From: Mycobacterium xenopi
Lineage (GTDB): Bacteria > Actinomycetota > Actinomycetes > Mycobacteriales > Mycobacteriaceae
NCBI RefSeq assembly: GCF_009936235.1
Contig: NZ_AP022314.1
Coordinates: forward strand, 806,001-870,000
Length of the DNA stretch: 64,000 bases
Direction of reading: 5' to 3'
Part shown: positions 17,906 to 26,609 of the stretch, piece by piece
How the letters are laid out: every line of letters starts with the position of its first letter
How positions within the stretch are numbered: position 1 is the first letter of the stretch
The notes under the pieces: generated by a model
Told to the model about the DNA's origin: nothing
What the model saw: only the letters and a program-made list of their open reading frames with translations
Database searches by the model: none
Made by a program: the position numbers and the translations under genes

Positions 17906-18208
17906 GCTCAGCGTGAGCTCACTGAAGGTCGACCCGGCTGGGCTGCATGTCGAGGCCGTCCAGTCCGAGGGGAGAGCAGCCGAGCTGTCCGCAGTCACGC
18001 CCCGCTCAACCCGGCGGCGTCGCCCTGGCAGTCCGGGGCGGGCAGGTCCAACCGGTACCGCGCCGCCACCGCCAAAGCCCTAACAGTCGGGAGCACCCGC
18101 CAGCGCTCCACGGCGGACGGACTCACCAACGCGGCCGAGAGCTTCGAGAACAACGAAGCCGCCTCGGCGGCCAAGCTGCGCGCGGTCGGCGCGTCCGCGA
18201 GACTCTGA
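17906..18208 (+). pseudogene. EspC-like/DUF2580-type gene, intron-split and frameshifted
   Basis: After intron removal the frame starts ATGCTCAGC and reads SSLKVDPAGLHVEAVQSEG, resembling small mycobacterial ESX-associated helical proteins of the EspC/DUF2580 type. After AELSAVT the frame breaks. Homology-like sequence resumes one frame over as APLNPAASPWQSGAG and ends ENNEAASAAKLRAVG. One G restored in ACGCCCCG would give a single frame of about 100 residues. An alternative GTG start at 17911 lies wholly downstream of the intron. The stop overlaps the next gene (TGATG). Family identity is moderately sure. Confidence 0.6.
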
Positions 18209-18938
18209 TGCTCGCTGAGCCACCCGAGCTGCCGTCGCTGCCCGAGGTCGAGTCCGCCAGCTTCCAGCACTACCTGGACTCCGCAGACTATTTCCGTCGT
18301 GCCGCCGACTGGCTGGAGCACACCTTCACCGCGGCCCGCGACGCCGCACAGCACCCTGGCGGCACCGAGTGGACGGTCCAGGCGCAGCAAGCCAACTTCG
18401 AAGCCCGCCAGCGCGACCTGGACCGAGTGACCGTCGGCGCGATCGACCCCTTGCGCGCGGGCGACAAGGTGTGCGTGGCCGCCTTCGACCAGATGACCGC
18501 CAGCCGCAACACGGTGCTCGACGCGGTGCAGGAAGTGCGCGAAGCGGGGTTTTTGGTCGGGCCGGACTACACCGTACCTACACCGGCAAGCTCGCCAGCG
18601 ACGCCGAGTACCAGAAACGCCAGGAGGAAGCTAGAAGGCACCGCAATTACATCCGGCATCGGGTCGCGGCAATGTTGGAGCATGACCGCGAGAACGCCCA
18701 GAAGATGGACGAGGCGCTGTCCGCGCTGGAGACCTTCACCTTCGACGAGCCGAAAGCCAGGCCGGACGACAAGATAACGGGCGACGACGATCGCAAGCAG
18801 GTGCGTCCTGTCGACAGAACCTGGAAGCGAGACCCGGCGCCCACACCTGACCCCCGTAATCCATCTACTGGTGGGGTTCCAGATCCTGTCGGCAAGCTCG
18901 GCCTGCCTAACTACAACCCGGGGTCTTTGAGTTCCTAA
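18208..18938 (+). pseudogene. ESX-associated helical protein gene, frameshifted and truncated
   Basis: It starts at ATG 18208, overlapping the previous stop, and encodes a helical N-terminal domain (LPEVESASFQHYLDSADYF, QAQQANFEARQRDLDRV). The frame shifts near 18570-18580 after VGPDYTV and continues in another frame as TYTGKLASDAEYQKRQEEA. It ends abruptly at NYNPGSLSS where the IS110-family element begins. Mycobacterial relatives normally continue into a longer C-terminal region, so this is 3'-truncated. Pairing with an EspC-like gene suggests a type VII secretion substrate pair; the function is not known. Confidence 0.55.
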
Positions 18939-19026
18939 CTGAAGTCAAGCCACTTGTGGGCTCGTCGTAGGCTTGGGTTTAGCGGGCTGGGATGTTGGAG
19001 CGCTTGGCGACTCCTGTGACGCCTGG

Positions 19027-20459
19027 GGCCAAGCCCAGTGACGTGGTGTAAGAGTTCGTTCGATCGCGTGACCCTTCGGGTGGCAGTCTAGGCGGTCAGG
19101 GCTGGGGTGGTGTTGGTTTGCTGTCCGGCGGGCTCGTCGGTGCTGGTCAGTGCTGTGCGGGCGCGGGTGAGCACGTCAAGGCCCAGGTAGCGTCGTCCTT
19201 CGATCCATTCGTCGTGTTGTTCGGCCAGCACGGCACCGACGAGGCGGATGATCGAGGCCCGGTCGGGGAAGATGCCCACGACGTCGGTCCTGCGCCTGAT
19301 TTCTTTGTTGAGCCGTTCCTGGGGATTGTTGCTCCAGATTTGGCGCCAGATCTGTTTGGGAAAAGCGGTGAACGCCAACAGATCCGGGCGGGCTGCGTCG
19401 AGGTGTTCGGCCACTTTGGGGAGCTTGTCCGACAATGCGTCGAGGACTCGATCGTATTGGGCAACAACCGATTCGGCGTCGGGCTGGTCGAAGACCGAGT
19501 GCAGCAGAGTGCGCACCCACGGCCAGGAGGACTTCGGGGTGGCCGCCATCAGGTTGTTCGCGTAATGGGTGCGGCAGCGCTGCCAGGCCGCTCCGGGCAA
19601 GGTGGCCCCGATCGCGGCGACCAGGCCGGGGTGGGCGTCGCTGGTGACCAGCGCGACCCCGGACAGGCCGCGGGCGACCAGGTCGCGGAAGAACGCCAGC
19701 CAGCCTGCCCCGTCCTCGGCGGAGCTGACCTGCACACCCAGGATCTCGCGGTAGCCCTCGGCGTTGACGCCGGTGGCAATCAGGGTGTGCACGCCCACGA
19801 CGCGGCCGTTCTCGCGGACTTTGAGCACCAGGGCATCAGCGGCGACGAACGTGTACGGGCCGGCGTCAAGCGGGCGGGTGCGAAACGCCTCAACCTGCTC
19901 ATCGAGTTCTTTGGCCATGATCGACACCTGCGACTTGGAAAGCCTCGTCACACCCAGTGTTTCAACGAGGCGTTCCATCCGCCGGGTGGACACTCCCAGC
20001 AGATAGCAGGTGGCCACCACGCTGGTCAGGGCACGCTCAGCGCGTTTGCGTCGCTCCAATAGCCAGTCCGGGAAATAGCTGCCCTGACGCAGCTTGGGAA
20101 TGGCCACATCGATGGTGCCGGCGCGGGTGTCGAAATCACGATGCCGGTAGCCGTTGCGGCTGTTGGACCGCTCATCGCTGCGCTGGCGGTAGCCGGCCCC
20201 GCAGATGGCGTCGGCTTCCGCGCCCATCAAGGCGTGGATGAACACCGACAGCAGCCCTCGCAGCAAGTCCGGGCTGGCCTCGGCGAGTTGGTCGGCCAAC
20301 AGCTGCTCGGCGTCGATAAGGTGTGGTGAGGTCATCGCGTTGCTCTCCTTCGGTTGACTTTGCTGATCGTTCGAAGGATCACGCGATGACCGCCCTCTAC
20401 CGCGCTACGACACGCCCACCGGCCCTACCGGCTCATACACCACGCCCCTGGACGCAACT
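19027..20459 (-). mobile_element. IS1081-like element, copy 1, complete
   Basis: A 1,433-base element bounded by the 8-base target duplication ACGCCTGG (19019-19026 and 20460-20467). Its ends start AGTTGCGTCCAG and GGCCAAGCCCAG and match at 19 of the first 28 positions as imperfect inverted repeats. The sole gene is an intact transposase. It sits in the 3' end of the IS110 transposase gene. The second copy at 34812-36242 shares both ends exactly. Confidence 0.93.
19088..20335 (-). CDS. IS256-family transposase, IS1081-like (intact)
   Basis: A 415-residue DDE transposase nearly collinear with that of IS1081 of the M. tuberculosis complex. Catalytic positions are visible in AADALVLKVREN (D), TSDAHPGLVAAIG (D) and NNPQERLNKEIRRR (E). 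The frame is uninterrupted from MTSPHLIDAEQLLADQ to TPALTA. It is probably active and could act in trans on the second, frameshifted copy. Confidence 0.95.
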   Translation of the reverse strand: MTSPHLIDAEQLLADQLAEASPDLLRGLLSVFIHALMGAEADAICGAGYRQRSDERSNSRNGYRHRDFDTRAGTIDVAIPKLRQGSYFPDWLLERRKRAERALTSVVATCYLLGVSTRRMERLVETLGVTRLSKSQVSIMAKELDEQVEAFRTRPLDAGPYTFVAADALVLKVRENGRVVGVHTLIATGVNAEGYREILGVQVSSAEDGAGWLAFFRDLVARGLSGVALVTSDAHPGLVAAIGATLPGAAWQRCRTHYANNLMAATPKSSWPWVRTLLHSVFDQPDAESVVAQYDRVLDALSDKLPKVAEHLDAARPDLLAFTAFPKQIWRQIWSNNPQERLNKEIRRRTDVVGIFPDRASIIRLVGAVLAEQHDEWIEGRRYLGLDVLTRARTALTSTDEPAGQQTNTTPALTA

Positions 20460-21789
20460 ACGCCTGGCCCGCCTTATTGCGGCGCTTGTGCATGAGTTTG
20501 TGGCGGGCGTGGTCGCGCTGGCGGGGGTCGAGTTGGTAACGCTGTTTGATGATGACGCGGCCTTCGGATTCTGTAATCGCGGTTCCGTCGATGTCGCGCA
20601 GTTGGTAGCGCTGTCCTGCGCGCATGCAGGTGGCGATGCGGGTGACCAGCATGGTGGCAAGGTGGCAGATCGCTGAGTCGTGGTGGCGGTCCCCGGCCAT
20701 CAGACGCTGGTACTTTGCGGCAAATTGGGGGTCGACTTTGCGTGCCTGATCGGCTGCGGTGTAAAGCATTTCGCGCAGTAGTGGGTCGCCGGCCTTGGTG
20801 ATCGACGATTCGGTCTTGACCACCCCTGATTGGCTGACTTTCGGGATTAGTCCGGTGTAGGCGCGGATCGCCGCAAGCGAGGTGGACCGGTGCGGGTCGC
20901 CGATCCGGCCGGCGATGACCGCGCTGATGGTGGGGCCGACGCCGGGTGCGGACGCGACGATCCCCTGCGGGTCGGCGTCTGTGTAGAGGTTGGCGATCCG
21001 CTCGTCGATCGCTTTGATCTGACGGGTCAAAAACAATGCTTGTTCGGCCTCGTGGGCGATATCGGCGGACAGTTCGGCGAAGTCCATCCCATCGGTGCCC
21101 TCGACATTCCATAGGGCGAGGGTTTCTCTGGCTGCGGCGATTAGGCCGGCGGCATGCTCGTCACGCCAATTGCCGCGGGACCGCGTGGCAAGGAACCGGG
21201 CCAGTCTGGCCTGGCCGAGCCGGATCACTGCGTGCGGATCGGCGTAACGAGCCAAAAGTTCCAGCGCGGCGTTACCGTAATTCGAGCCCAGTACCGCATA
21301 CCAGGTCGGTCCCAGCAGCTCGATCAGCGCGTCGAGGCGGGCGTAGACCGCGGTGCGGCGCTTGACCATAGTGGAACGCTGCTTGACCAGCCGCCGCAAC
21401 GGATTAGCCGGCCCTTGGCCGGAATACTCACGCAGCCCATCAGGATGCAGCAGCGGCAGCCGGGCCAAAAGCTCCGAGTCGATCCGGTCGTTCTTGGCGT
21501 GCTTGGAGTAGTACTTGCGCAGGTCAGCCGACTGCGTGGTCGGCACCATCACCACCTTCGCGCCGCGCCGGCGAAACCACTCGGCGATCACGATCCAGGC
21601 GTTTCTGGTGGGCTCTACAACCACCGTCAGCTCGGCCGGATCCTCGACACCCGCATCGGCCCACACCCGCTCCAGCTCCTCGGTGCGGGTCATGAACTTA
21701 CGACCCCGCCACACCGTCTTGCCGTCACGGGACAGCGTCGCTTGATGCGCAGCCCGAACCGCAACGTCGATCCCCAACGTCAATGTCAC
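20458..21789 (-). CDS. IS110-family transposase, 3' end cut by IS1081-like element
   Basis: DEDD-type recombinase of IS110 elements. N-terminal GIDVAVRAAHQATL carries the first Asp, VVVEPTRNAW the Glu and KNDRIDSELLA the last Asp pair. The C-terminal Transposase_20 domain has APGVGPTISAVIAG and the nucleophile-region YTGLIPKVSQSG. The frame stops at a TAG formed by the target T and the AG of the inserted element. Without the insertion it would run about 24 more residues, ending PKPTTSPQVA, with its stop at 18945. The lost tail is poorly conserved in type, so activity may survive. Confidence 0.9.
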   Translation of the reverse strand: MTLTLGIDVAVRAAHQATLSRDGKTVWRGRKFMTRTEELERVWADAGVEDPAELTVVVEPTRNAWIVIAEWFRRRGAKVVMVPTTQSADLRKYYSKHAKNDRIDSELLARLPLLHPDGLREYSGQGPANPLRRLVKQRSTMVKRRTAVYARLDALIELLGPTWYAVLGSNYGNAALELLARYADPHAVIRLGQARLARFLATRSRGNWRDEHAAGLIAAARETLALWNVEGTDGMDFAELSADIAHEAEQALFLTRQIKAIDERIANLYTDADPQGIVASAPGVGPTISAVIAGRIGDPHRSTSLAAIRAYTGLIPKVSQSGVVKTESSITKAGDPLLREMLYTAADQARKVDPQFAAKYQRLMAGDRHHDSAICHLATMLVTRIATCMRAGQRYQLRDIDGTAITESEGRVIIKQRYQLDPRQRDHARHKLMHKRRNKAGQA

Positions 21790-22050
21790 TGTAAAACCCT
21801 TCAGCCACTGGCTCTTTCAGACCACCAGGTGACTGAGCGCCGCGGCCACGGCCCAGACATTCTCTAAGCAGGAGTCTACACCCACCGGCTGGCTCCAAGT
21901 TCCCGAACAAGGACACCGCACGACCAGACACCGAAGTCCACGGGAGGCCGCTCAAACTTCAGGGATCACCACGTGTCCCAGTCGGACCCTCGGACCTGCC
22001 CGTGGACTCACACAGAGGCTAAATGTCAGACCCTGATTTTTCAGCCGGCC
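21790..22050 (-). ncRNA. Candidate bridge RNA region of the IS110 element
   Basis: This noncoding stretch directly upstream of the IS110 transposase has no convincing open frame. It contains self-complementary pieces, such as the GTCCACGGG and CCGTGGAC segments on the minus strand (about 21940-22010). In IS110-group elements the guide or bridge RNA that pairs target and donor is transcribed from exactly this position. The location is the main evidence; loops and guide bases were not resolved. Confidence 0.35.
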
Positions 22051-22116
22051 TGTGATGATCTTGTTTTCGGTGGTCGGGAGGCTGTCAAGTTAACGGTGTA
22101 ACTCCTTGTCGTGTTG

Positions 22117-22714
22117 TTACTTTCGGCCTGGGGTCAGTCGTCTCGGGAAAGCGATCTCGAATGCGTTGAGCGGCGCCTTCCACCGGTTCATCCAACGCTT
22201 GCGGCCCTTGCCGGTTGGATCGAGGCTCATGATCGCCAGGTAGATGCACTTGAGCGCGGCCTGCTCGGTCGGGAAGTGGCCGCGGGCGTTCACGGCCCTG
22301 CGGATGCGCGAGTTGAGGCTTTCGATGCTGTTGGTCGTGCAGATCACGCTGCGGATTTCCTTGTCGAAAGCCAGGAACGGGACGAACTCGGCCCACGCGT
22401 TCTCCCACAGCTTGATGATCGCCGGGTACCGCGGGCCCCAGGTCTGGCTGAACACGGCGAATGCTTCCAACGCTGCGGACTCGCTGGCCGCGGTGTAGAC
22501 CAGTTTGAGATCTTTAGCGATCGCGGCCCAGTCACGCTTCGAGGCATAGCGAAAGCTGTTGCGCAACAGGTGAATGACGCAGGTCTGGGTGATCGCGGCC
22601 GGCCATACGGTCCCGATGGCGTCGGGCAGGCCCTTCAGGCCGTCGCACACCACGATGCACACGTCGTTGACTCCTCGGTTTTTGATTTCGGATAAGACCC
22701 GCAGCCAGTACTTG
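22117..22714 (-). pseudogene. IS256-family transposase, C-terminal part
   Basis: Continuation of the transposase begun at 26609. It resumes with SKYWLRVLSEIKNRG, then the second catalytic Asp in VCDGLKGLP and the catalytic Glu in TTNSIESLNSRIRR. It ends FPRRLTPGRK. The preceding GEHGDGEG is 3.2 kb away beyond the inserted cassette, and the two halves together make a normal-length IS256-type protein. Confidence 0.88.
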
Positions 22715-22764
22715 GAGAAAGCGCACGGGTTCGCGCGAACCTGTGCGAGGTGGCGCCTGAATTG

Positions 22765-24378
22765 TCACGGGTTGGGCAGGCGGGCGTCATCGACATGGTC
22801 GGCGAGGTAGGCGATGACGGCCTCGTTGGTCAGGCCGTAGATGTCGGCGACGAGTTTGGGGTCGACGGTGCCGACGAGGTCGACCAGGCGGGTGGAGCGC
22901 AGGATGCGGGGTTGAATGCCGACCGCGCGCAGGGTGTTCTTGAGGTAGCTGTCGGAGGCCGCTGCTCGGGTGGCTTTGGTCTGCATGGTGATCAGAACGT
23001 GGGAGTTGTTGCTGCCGAGTCTCTTACGGTGATCGAGGCAGCGTTGCAATGTGGTCCAGGTCCATGGGTCTAATGGGGTGGGCTGCGGTCGGCGACCGAA
23101 CTGGACGCGACGTGACGTGTGGTCGATGTCGTCGTCGGTGAGGTGCTTCAGTTCTTGGGTGGTGGCGCCGTGTAGCAGGGCGGCCAGTCCGACGAGCGCC
23201 TCGTGCGGGTGCACGTCGGGGCGGGTGCTCCACCGCCGGAAAAGCTCGCGTTGCCGGCCGGGGGGCAGGGTCGGTCCGCGAAATGCCATCGTTTGCGGGG
23301 CGTTCAGGCCGGCGGTGGGGTCGATGAGGATAAGCCGGCGCCGCCGGGCGTAGCGGCAGAACTGGCGCAGCCCGGTCAGATAGGAGGCGCGTCGGCCGGG
23401 ATGAGCATGCAGGAACGCCTCGATGTCGCCGACATCGACGGTGGCCCAGTCGGTTTTGCCGCGGCACTCGGTCAGGAACTGCGCGAAATCACGCATCGCG
23501 GTGAGCCGGGCCTCGAGTGTGGCGTGCCCGCGCGGGTGGGTGCCAGCGCGGCGGGCGCGATCGCGGCCGGCGACGAGGTGCTCGGCGAACCCGGCCACCG
23601 CCGACCGCAGCGGTTCAGGCACAGCATCGATGCGTGACTTTCGACGGGCAGCGGCGCGGCGTTCGTCGCGGTCCGGGGGTATCGCCAGCTTGTTCGCGGT
23701 GAGGAAGTCTTCCAGGGCCCGCGCCAGCGGCCCGTCCGCGGCGACGGACTCTAGCAGCGTCCGTGCATGCACGGCAGTCGTGTCGTCCGCCAACCGGTTT
23801 CCCAATCTGGTGAGCATGCCGCAGGCCCGGCTGGGATGGTGACGTCCGACCAGGTAGGCACCGAAGTCGCCTAGCCAATCAGGCGGATCATCCAGTGCAA
23901 CAGCGACGTTCGTTGCGCGCACCAGGATGCGGTGGGGCGAGCTGGCCCAACAGGACCGACACCGCCCTGCCCCGGCCAGTCGGGTCACCTTGCCGCACTC
24001 GACACAGGCCGTGTCCGGGCTCGGTGGCCGACCAGGATGTGAGCATGATCCGCACCAGCCGGTGGCCGACCGTAAGACCCGGCGTTTCCCACAGCGCGGG
24101 CACTCGACACGGTTGGCATCCAAGCGTTGCCGTCGACGACACTCCTTGCAAAGGTCCCGGTCGACGAACAGCACAGGCGCGCCGCAGATCCGGCAAGCGC
24201 GTGAGCACCTTTCGCAACGGCCAGAGTCCGACCGCAGAACGCGATCGACCCCGCAATGCGGGCAACGGTGCTTGACCGGCGCGTGTGAAGCTGCCCAGTG
24301 GCAGCGAGCACACAGATCGCGGTCGGGTTTGGCGACGCCTCGACCGCACCGCCGACAGCCCCGGTTCCGCCGCGTCAT
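22765..24378 (-). CDS. Multi-zinc-ribbon protein with degenerate tyrosine-recombinase domain
   Basis: A 537-residue protein. The first roughly 150 residues hold five successive CxxC...CxxC zinc ribbons (for example CRRCGRG, CPHCGVD, CRICGAP, CPRCGKR, CVECGKV). The C-terminal part resembles a phage-type integrase fold: TLEARLTAMRDFAQFLTEC as the arm-binding region, then HGATTQELKHLTDDDI and LRSTRLVDL. A late Tyr lies in EAVIAYLADHVD. Several active-site residues seem absent (no clear HxxR), so it is probably a DNA-binding partner, not a catalyst. It is the third gene of the cassette, three bases after the HTH gene. Confidence 0.75.
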   Translation of the reverse strand: MTRRNRGCRRCGRGVAKPDRDLCARCHWAASHAPVKHRCPHCGVDRVLRSDSGRCERCSRACRICGAPVLFVDRDLCKECRRRQRLDANRVECPRCGKRRVLRSATGWCGSCSHPGRPPSPDTACVECGKVTRLAGAGRCRSCWASSPHRILVRATNVAVALDDPPDWLGDFGAYLVGRHHPSRACGMLTRLGNRLADDTTAVHARTLLESVAADGPLARALEDFLTANKLAIPPDRDERRAAARRKSRIDAVPEPLRSAVAGFAEHLVAGRDRARRAGTHPRGHATLEARLTAMRDFAQFLTECRGKTDWATVDVGDIEAFLHAHPGRRASYLTGLRQFCRYARRRRLILIDPTAGLNAPQTMAFRGPTLPPGRQRELFRRWSTRPDVHPHEALVGLAALLHGATTQELKHLTDDDIDHTSRRVQFGRRPQPTPLDPWTWTTLQRCLDHRKRLGSNNSHVLITMQTKATRAAASDSYLKNTLRAVGIQPRILRSTRLVDLVGTVDPKLVADIYGLTNEAVIAYLADHVDDARLPNP

Positions 24379-24381
24379 TGG

Positions 24382-24711
24382 TCAGATCGGTGGCATCGAT
24401 CGGCCCCGGCGCGATGTCGACGAATCACTGGCGGCCGCCGCCTTCCTTGTCGGTGCCGGGCGCGCCGGCCGTTCGACCGGAGTGGTGTCGACATCGAACA
24501 GATCGTTAGGCGTGCACTCCAGCGCGGTGCACAACGCGATGAGAGTGGACAGCTTGATCTGGCTGGGCTGTTTGGTGAACAACGCCGACACCGACGCCGA
24601 GGACAGCTGCAATCCGGCCTTCTCCGCGAGCAGCCGTTGCAGCTGGGCGCCGGTCCACACCTCGCGTTGGGCGGCGGCCATCCGAAGTTTCCACCTAATC
24701 TGCATGCTCAC
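24382..24711 (-). CDS. XRE-type helix-turn-helix regulator of the cassette
   Basis: A 109-residue protein with an XRE/Cro helix-turn-helix in LLAEKAGLQLSSASVSALF and IALCTALECTPNDLFDVD, the usual end of this domain. The C-terminal tail is basic and disordered. It sits between the two recombinase genes on the same strand with short spacing. It probably sets cassette expression or acts as a directionality factor; neither is shown. Confidence 0.82.
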   Translation of the reverse strand: MSMQIRWKLRMAAAQREVWTGAQLQRLLAEKAGLQLSSASVSALFTKQPSQIKLSTLIALCTALECTPNDLFDVDTTPVERPARPAPTRKAAAASDSSTSRRGRSMPPI

Positions 24712-24730
24712 CCCTGTCCGGTCAGTTCGC

Positions 24731-25777
24731 TCAGTGTCGCCGAGATCGCGCGCTGTAGGCGTCTTCGATGAAGGTTTCCGACGGGCGCACGTACCGCATC
24801 GTCGATGCCACCGTCCAATGACCTAAAAGCTGTTGAATGGCAACAAGATCCACGCCACGCTCATAGTTGTGGGTCGCGCAAGCCCGGCGCATCCCGTGCG
24901 GGCTGAACCACTCAGCGTCGGGTCGTCCTTCCACGCTCATCAAATGCCGCAACCGGTTGCGGATCGTGGCCGCGGCCATCCGTCCACCGAACTCATCACA
25001 CAGCAACACTGGGCTATCCACGAACCGGCCGCGCACATCGTCGAGATACCAGCGCAACACCAGATCCAGCCCGTCGAGCATCGGCACCCAGCGCGGTCGC
25101 GGCCCGGATCCCTTGGCGCCCTTGCCGAACCGCACGTGCAGCTTGCCGAACGGGCCGCGCCCGAAATGCACATCCGAGCGGTCCAGCATCACCACCTCCT
25201 CCGAACGCAGCCCAGCGTGATACAGCGTGCGGAACAGCGCATAATCCCGGGCGGCCGGCGCGTACTTGCGAGCGGTCGCGATCCGAGACTTGAGGAACTC
25301 GAAGAACCCGGCTACCCGCTCCGGCCTCGGCGGCGCCTCCGCAGCGGGCGTGTCGTCGCCAACGTGGCGGGCGGCGTTGAACTCATCGATCGGACAGTCC
25401 AGCCGCACCCCGAACGCCGCCTCGATCTCGGCCGCCTTGCGGACCTCAAGGAACCGGTGAAAGCCCTTGAACACCTGCAGATAGTTGCGCCGCGTCGACA
25501 CCGCCCGACCCGAGCTGGCCAACTCACCCACCACCCGGTCCACGTCGTCGGCGGTCACCTCCCACACCGGGCGCCCCAGCGCCGCCAGCATCCGCTCCAA
25601 CACCCCAACGTCGTTGGCGATCGTCGACTCGGCGAACCCTCGCGCGGTCCACGACGCGACGAAGGCCTCCACGCACTCGGCCTGAAACCGCTGCGGATCC
25701 CGCGTCTCGACGACCGGCGCGACCACGCCCGTGATCACCCGCAGCCGCCCGTCGCCCACCCCGCACACCTTCCTCAC
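24731..25777 (-). CDS. Tyrosine recombinase (phage-type integrase), intact
   Basis: A 348-residue integrase with a SAM-like N-terminal core-binding domain (TARGFAESTIANDVGVLERM). The catalytic domain has the first Arg in AGLRSEEVVMLDR and a Lys in FGKGAKG. The HxxR box is in SPHGMRRACATH, GHW is in LLGHWTVAS and the nucleophile Tyr is in TMRYVRPS. All active-site positions are present. It leads the cassette and would catalyse its excision or integration. Confidence 0.9.
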   Translation of the reverse strand: MRKVCGVGDGRLRVITGVVAPVVETRDPQRFQAECVEAFVASWTARGFAESTIANDVGVLERMLAALGRPVWEVTADDVDRVVGELASSGRAVSTRRNYLQVFKGFHRFLEVRKAAEIEAAFGVRLDCPIDEFNAARHVGDDTPAAEAPPRPERVAGFFEFLKSRIATARKYAPAARDYALFRTLYHAGLRSEEVVMLDRSDVHFGRGPFGKLHVRFGKGAKGSGPRPRWVPMLDGLDLVLRWYLDDVRGRFVDSPVLLCDEFGGRMAAATIRNRLRHLMSVEGRPDAEWFSPHGMRRACATHNYERGVDLVAIQQLLGHWTVASTMRYVRPSETFIEDAYSARSRRH

Positions 25778-25905
25778 ACCTGGTGTTTCGAGGCAGTACC
25801 TTAACTCACGGGCTCACACCTTGAAGATCAGCGACACGCCAATCGGCGGGAAAACCTCAGGCAGCAGCCCGAATCCGGCCAAACGAACCTGTGCTCGTTC
25901 CATAT

Positions 25906-26609
25906 CCCTCCCCGTCGCCATGCTCGCCGGCCCACAGCCCCAGCACATCGCGGGTGCCCTCAACGGTGACACCCAGCACGATGTAGATCGGCCGGTTGGC
26001 GACGTTGCCGTCGCGGATCTTGACGTTGATCGCGTCGATGAACACCACCGGGTAAACCGGGTCCAGCGGCCGGTTGCACCACTTGCTCATGGCCTCGATC
26101 ACCCGATCGGTGATCGTGGAGATCATCTGCTTGGACACCTGCGCCCCGTACACCTCGGCCAGGTGCGCGGCGATCTCGCCACGGGTCAATCCCTTGGCCG
26201 ACAACGAGATCACCAGCGAATCGATCCCCGACAAGCGACGCTGGCGCTTGCGCACGATCTGCGGCTCAAACGACCCGTCCCGATCCCGCGGCATCGCCAC
26301 CTCAACCGGCCCGACATCGGTCAGCACCGTCTTGGTACGGGCGCCATTGCGGGAGTTGCCGCCATCACGGCCGGCTGGATCGTGCTTGGCGTAGCCGAGA
26401 TGATCATCGAGCTCGCCCTGGGCCGCGGACTCGATGATTCTCTTGGTCAGCTGGCCCAGCAGCCCGTCCTCCCCGGTCAACCGCAGCCCCTCCGAGCGGG
26501 GCCGATCCACCAGCTGCCCGACCAGCTGCTCGTCAAGGTCGTCAAGCCGCACCACGCCTTGCGCGTCGGGCATCTCGGCGGCTTTCCTGTCCGTCATCAC
26601 ATCAGTCAC
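25906..26609 (-). pseudogene. IS256-family transposase, N-terminal part
   Basis: It begins MTDVMTDRKAAEMPDAQ, contains the family start GLLGQLTKRIIESAAQGELDDHLGY and the first catalytic Asp in FIDAINVKIRDG, and breaks at LWAGEHGDGEG where the recombinase cassette enters. About 15 foreign codons follow before a stop. The start is just inside the right inverted repeat. Confidence 0.88.

Larger units (their letters stand above)
18940..22079 (-). mobile_element. IS110-family element carrying a nested IS1081-like element
   Basis: The element consists of the IS110-type transposase gene, about 250 noncoding bases upstream of it and the C-terminal coding tail. The tail is split off by the IS1081-like insertion and lies at 18945-19018. 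Its outer ends are not resolved: the 3' end falls within 18930-18945, abutting the broken ESX-associated gene, and the 5' end falls before 22080, where the IS256-type inverted repeat begins. IS110 elements lack inverted repeats, so homologue comparison is needed for exact ends. Confidence 0.7.
22714..25905 (-). mobile_element. Three-gene tyrosine-recombinase cassette inserted in IS256 transposase gene
   Basis: About 3.19 kb separates the transposase halves (GEHGDGEG / SKYWLRV) and carries three same-strand genes: tyrosine recombinase, HTH protein and zinc-ribbon recombinase-like protein. Near the ends an 11-base direct repeat, CGAACCTGTGC, occurs at 22736-22746 and 25884-25894. At the 22.7 kb end it is half of a palindrome, CGGGTTCG-CG-CGAACCTG, a plausible recombination core. 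Ends are accurate to a few bases. No passenger gene is present. Confidence 0.75.

Noticed and set aside
24833..25804. 323-codon plus-strand frame opposite the tyrosine recombinase
   Set aside because: The minus-strand gene has a complete active site; this frame is Arg/Pro/His-rich shadow sequence.
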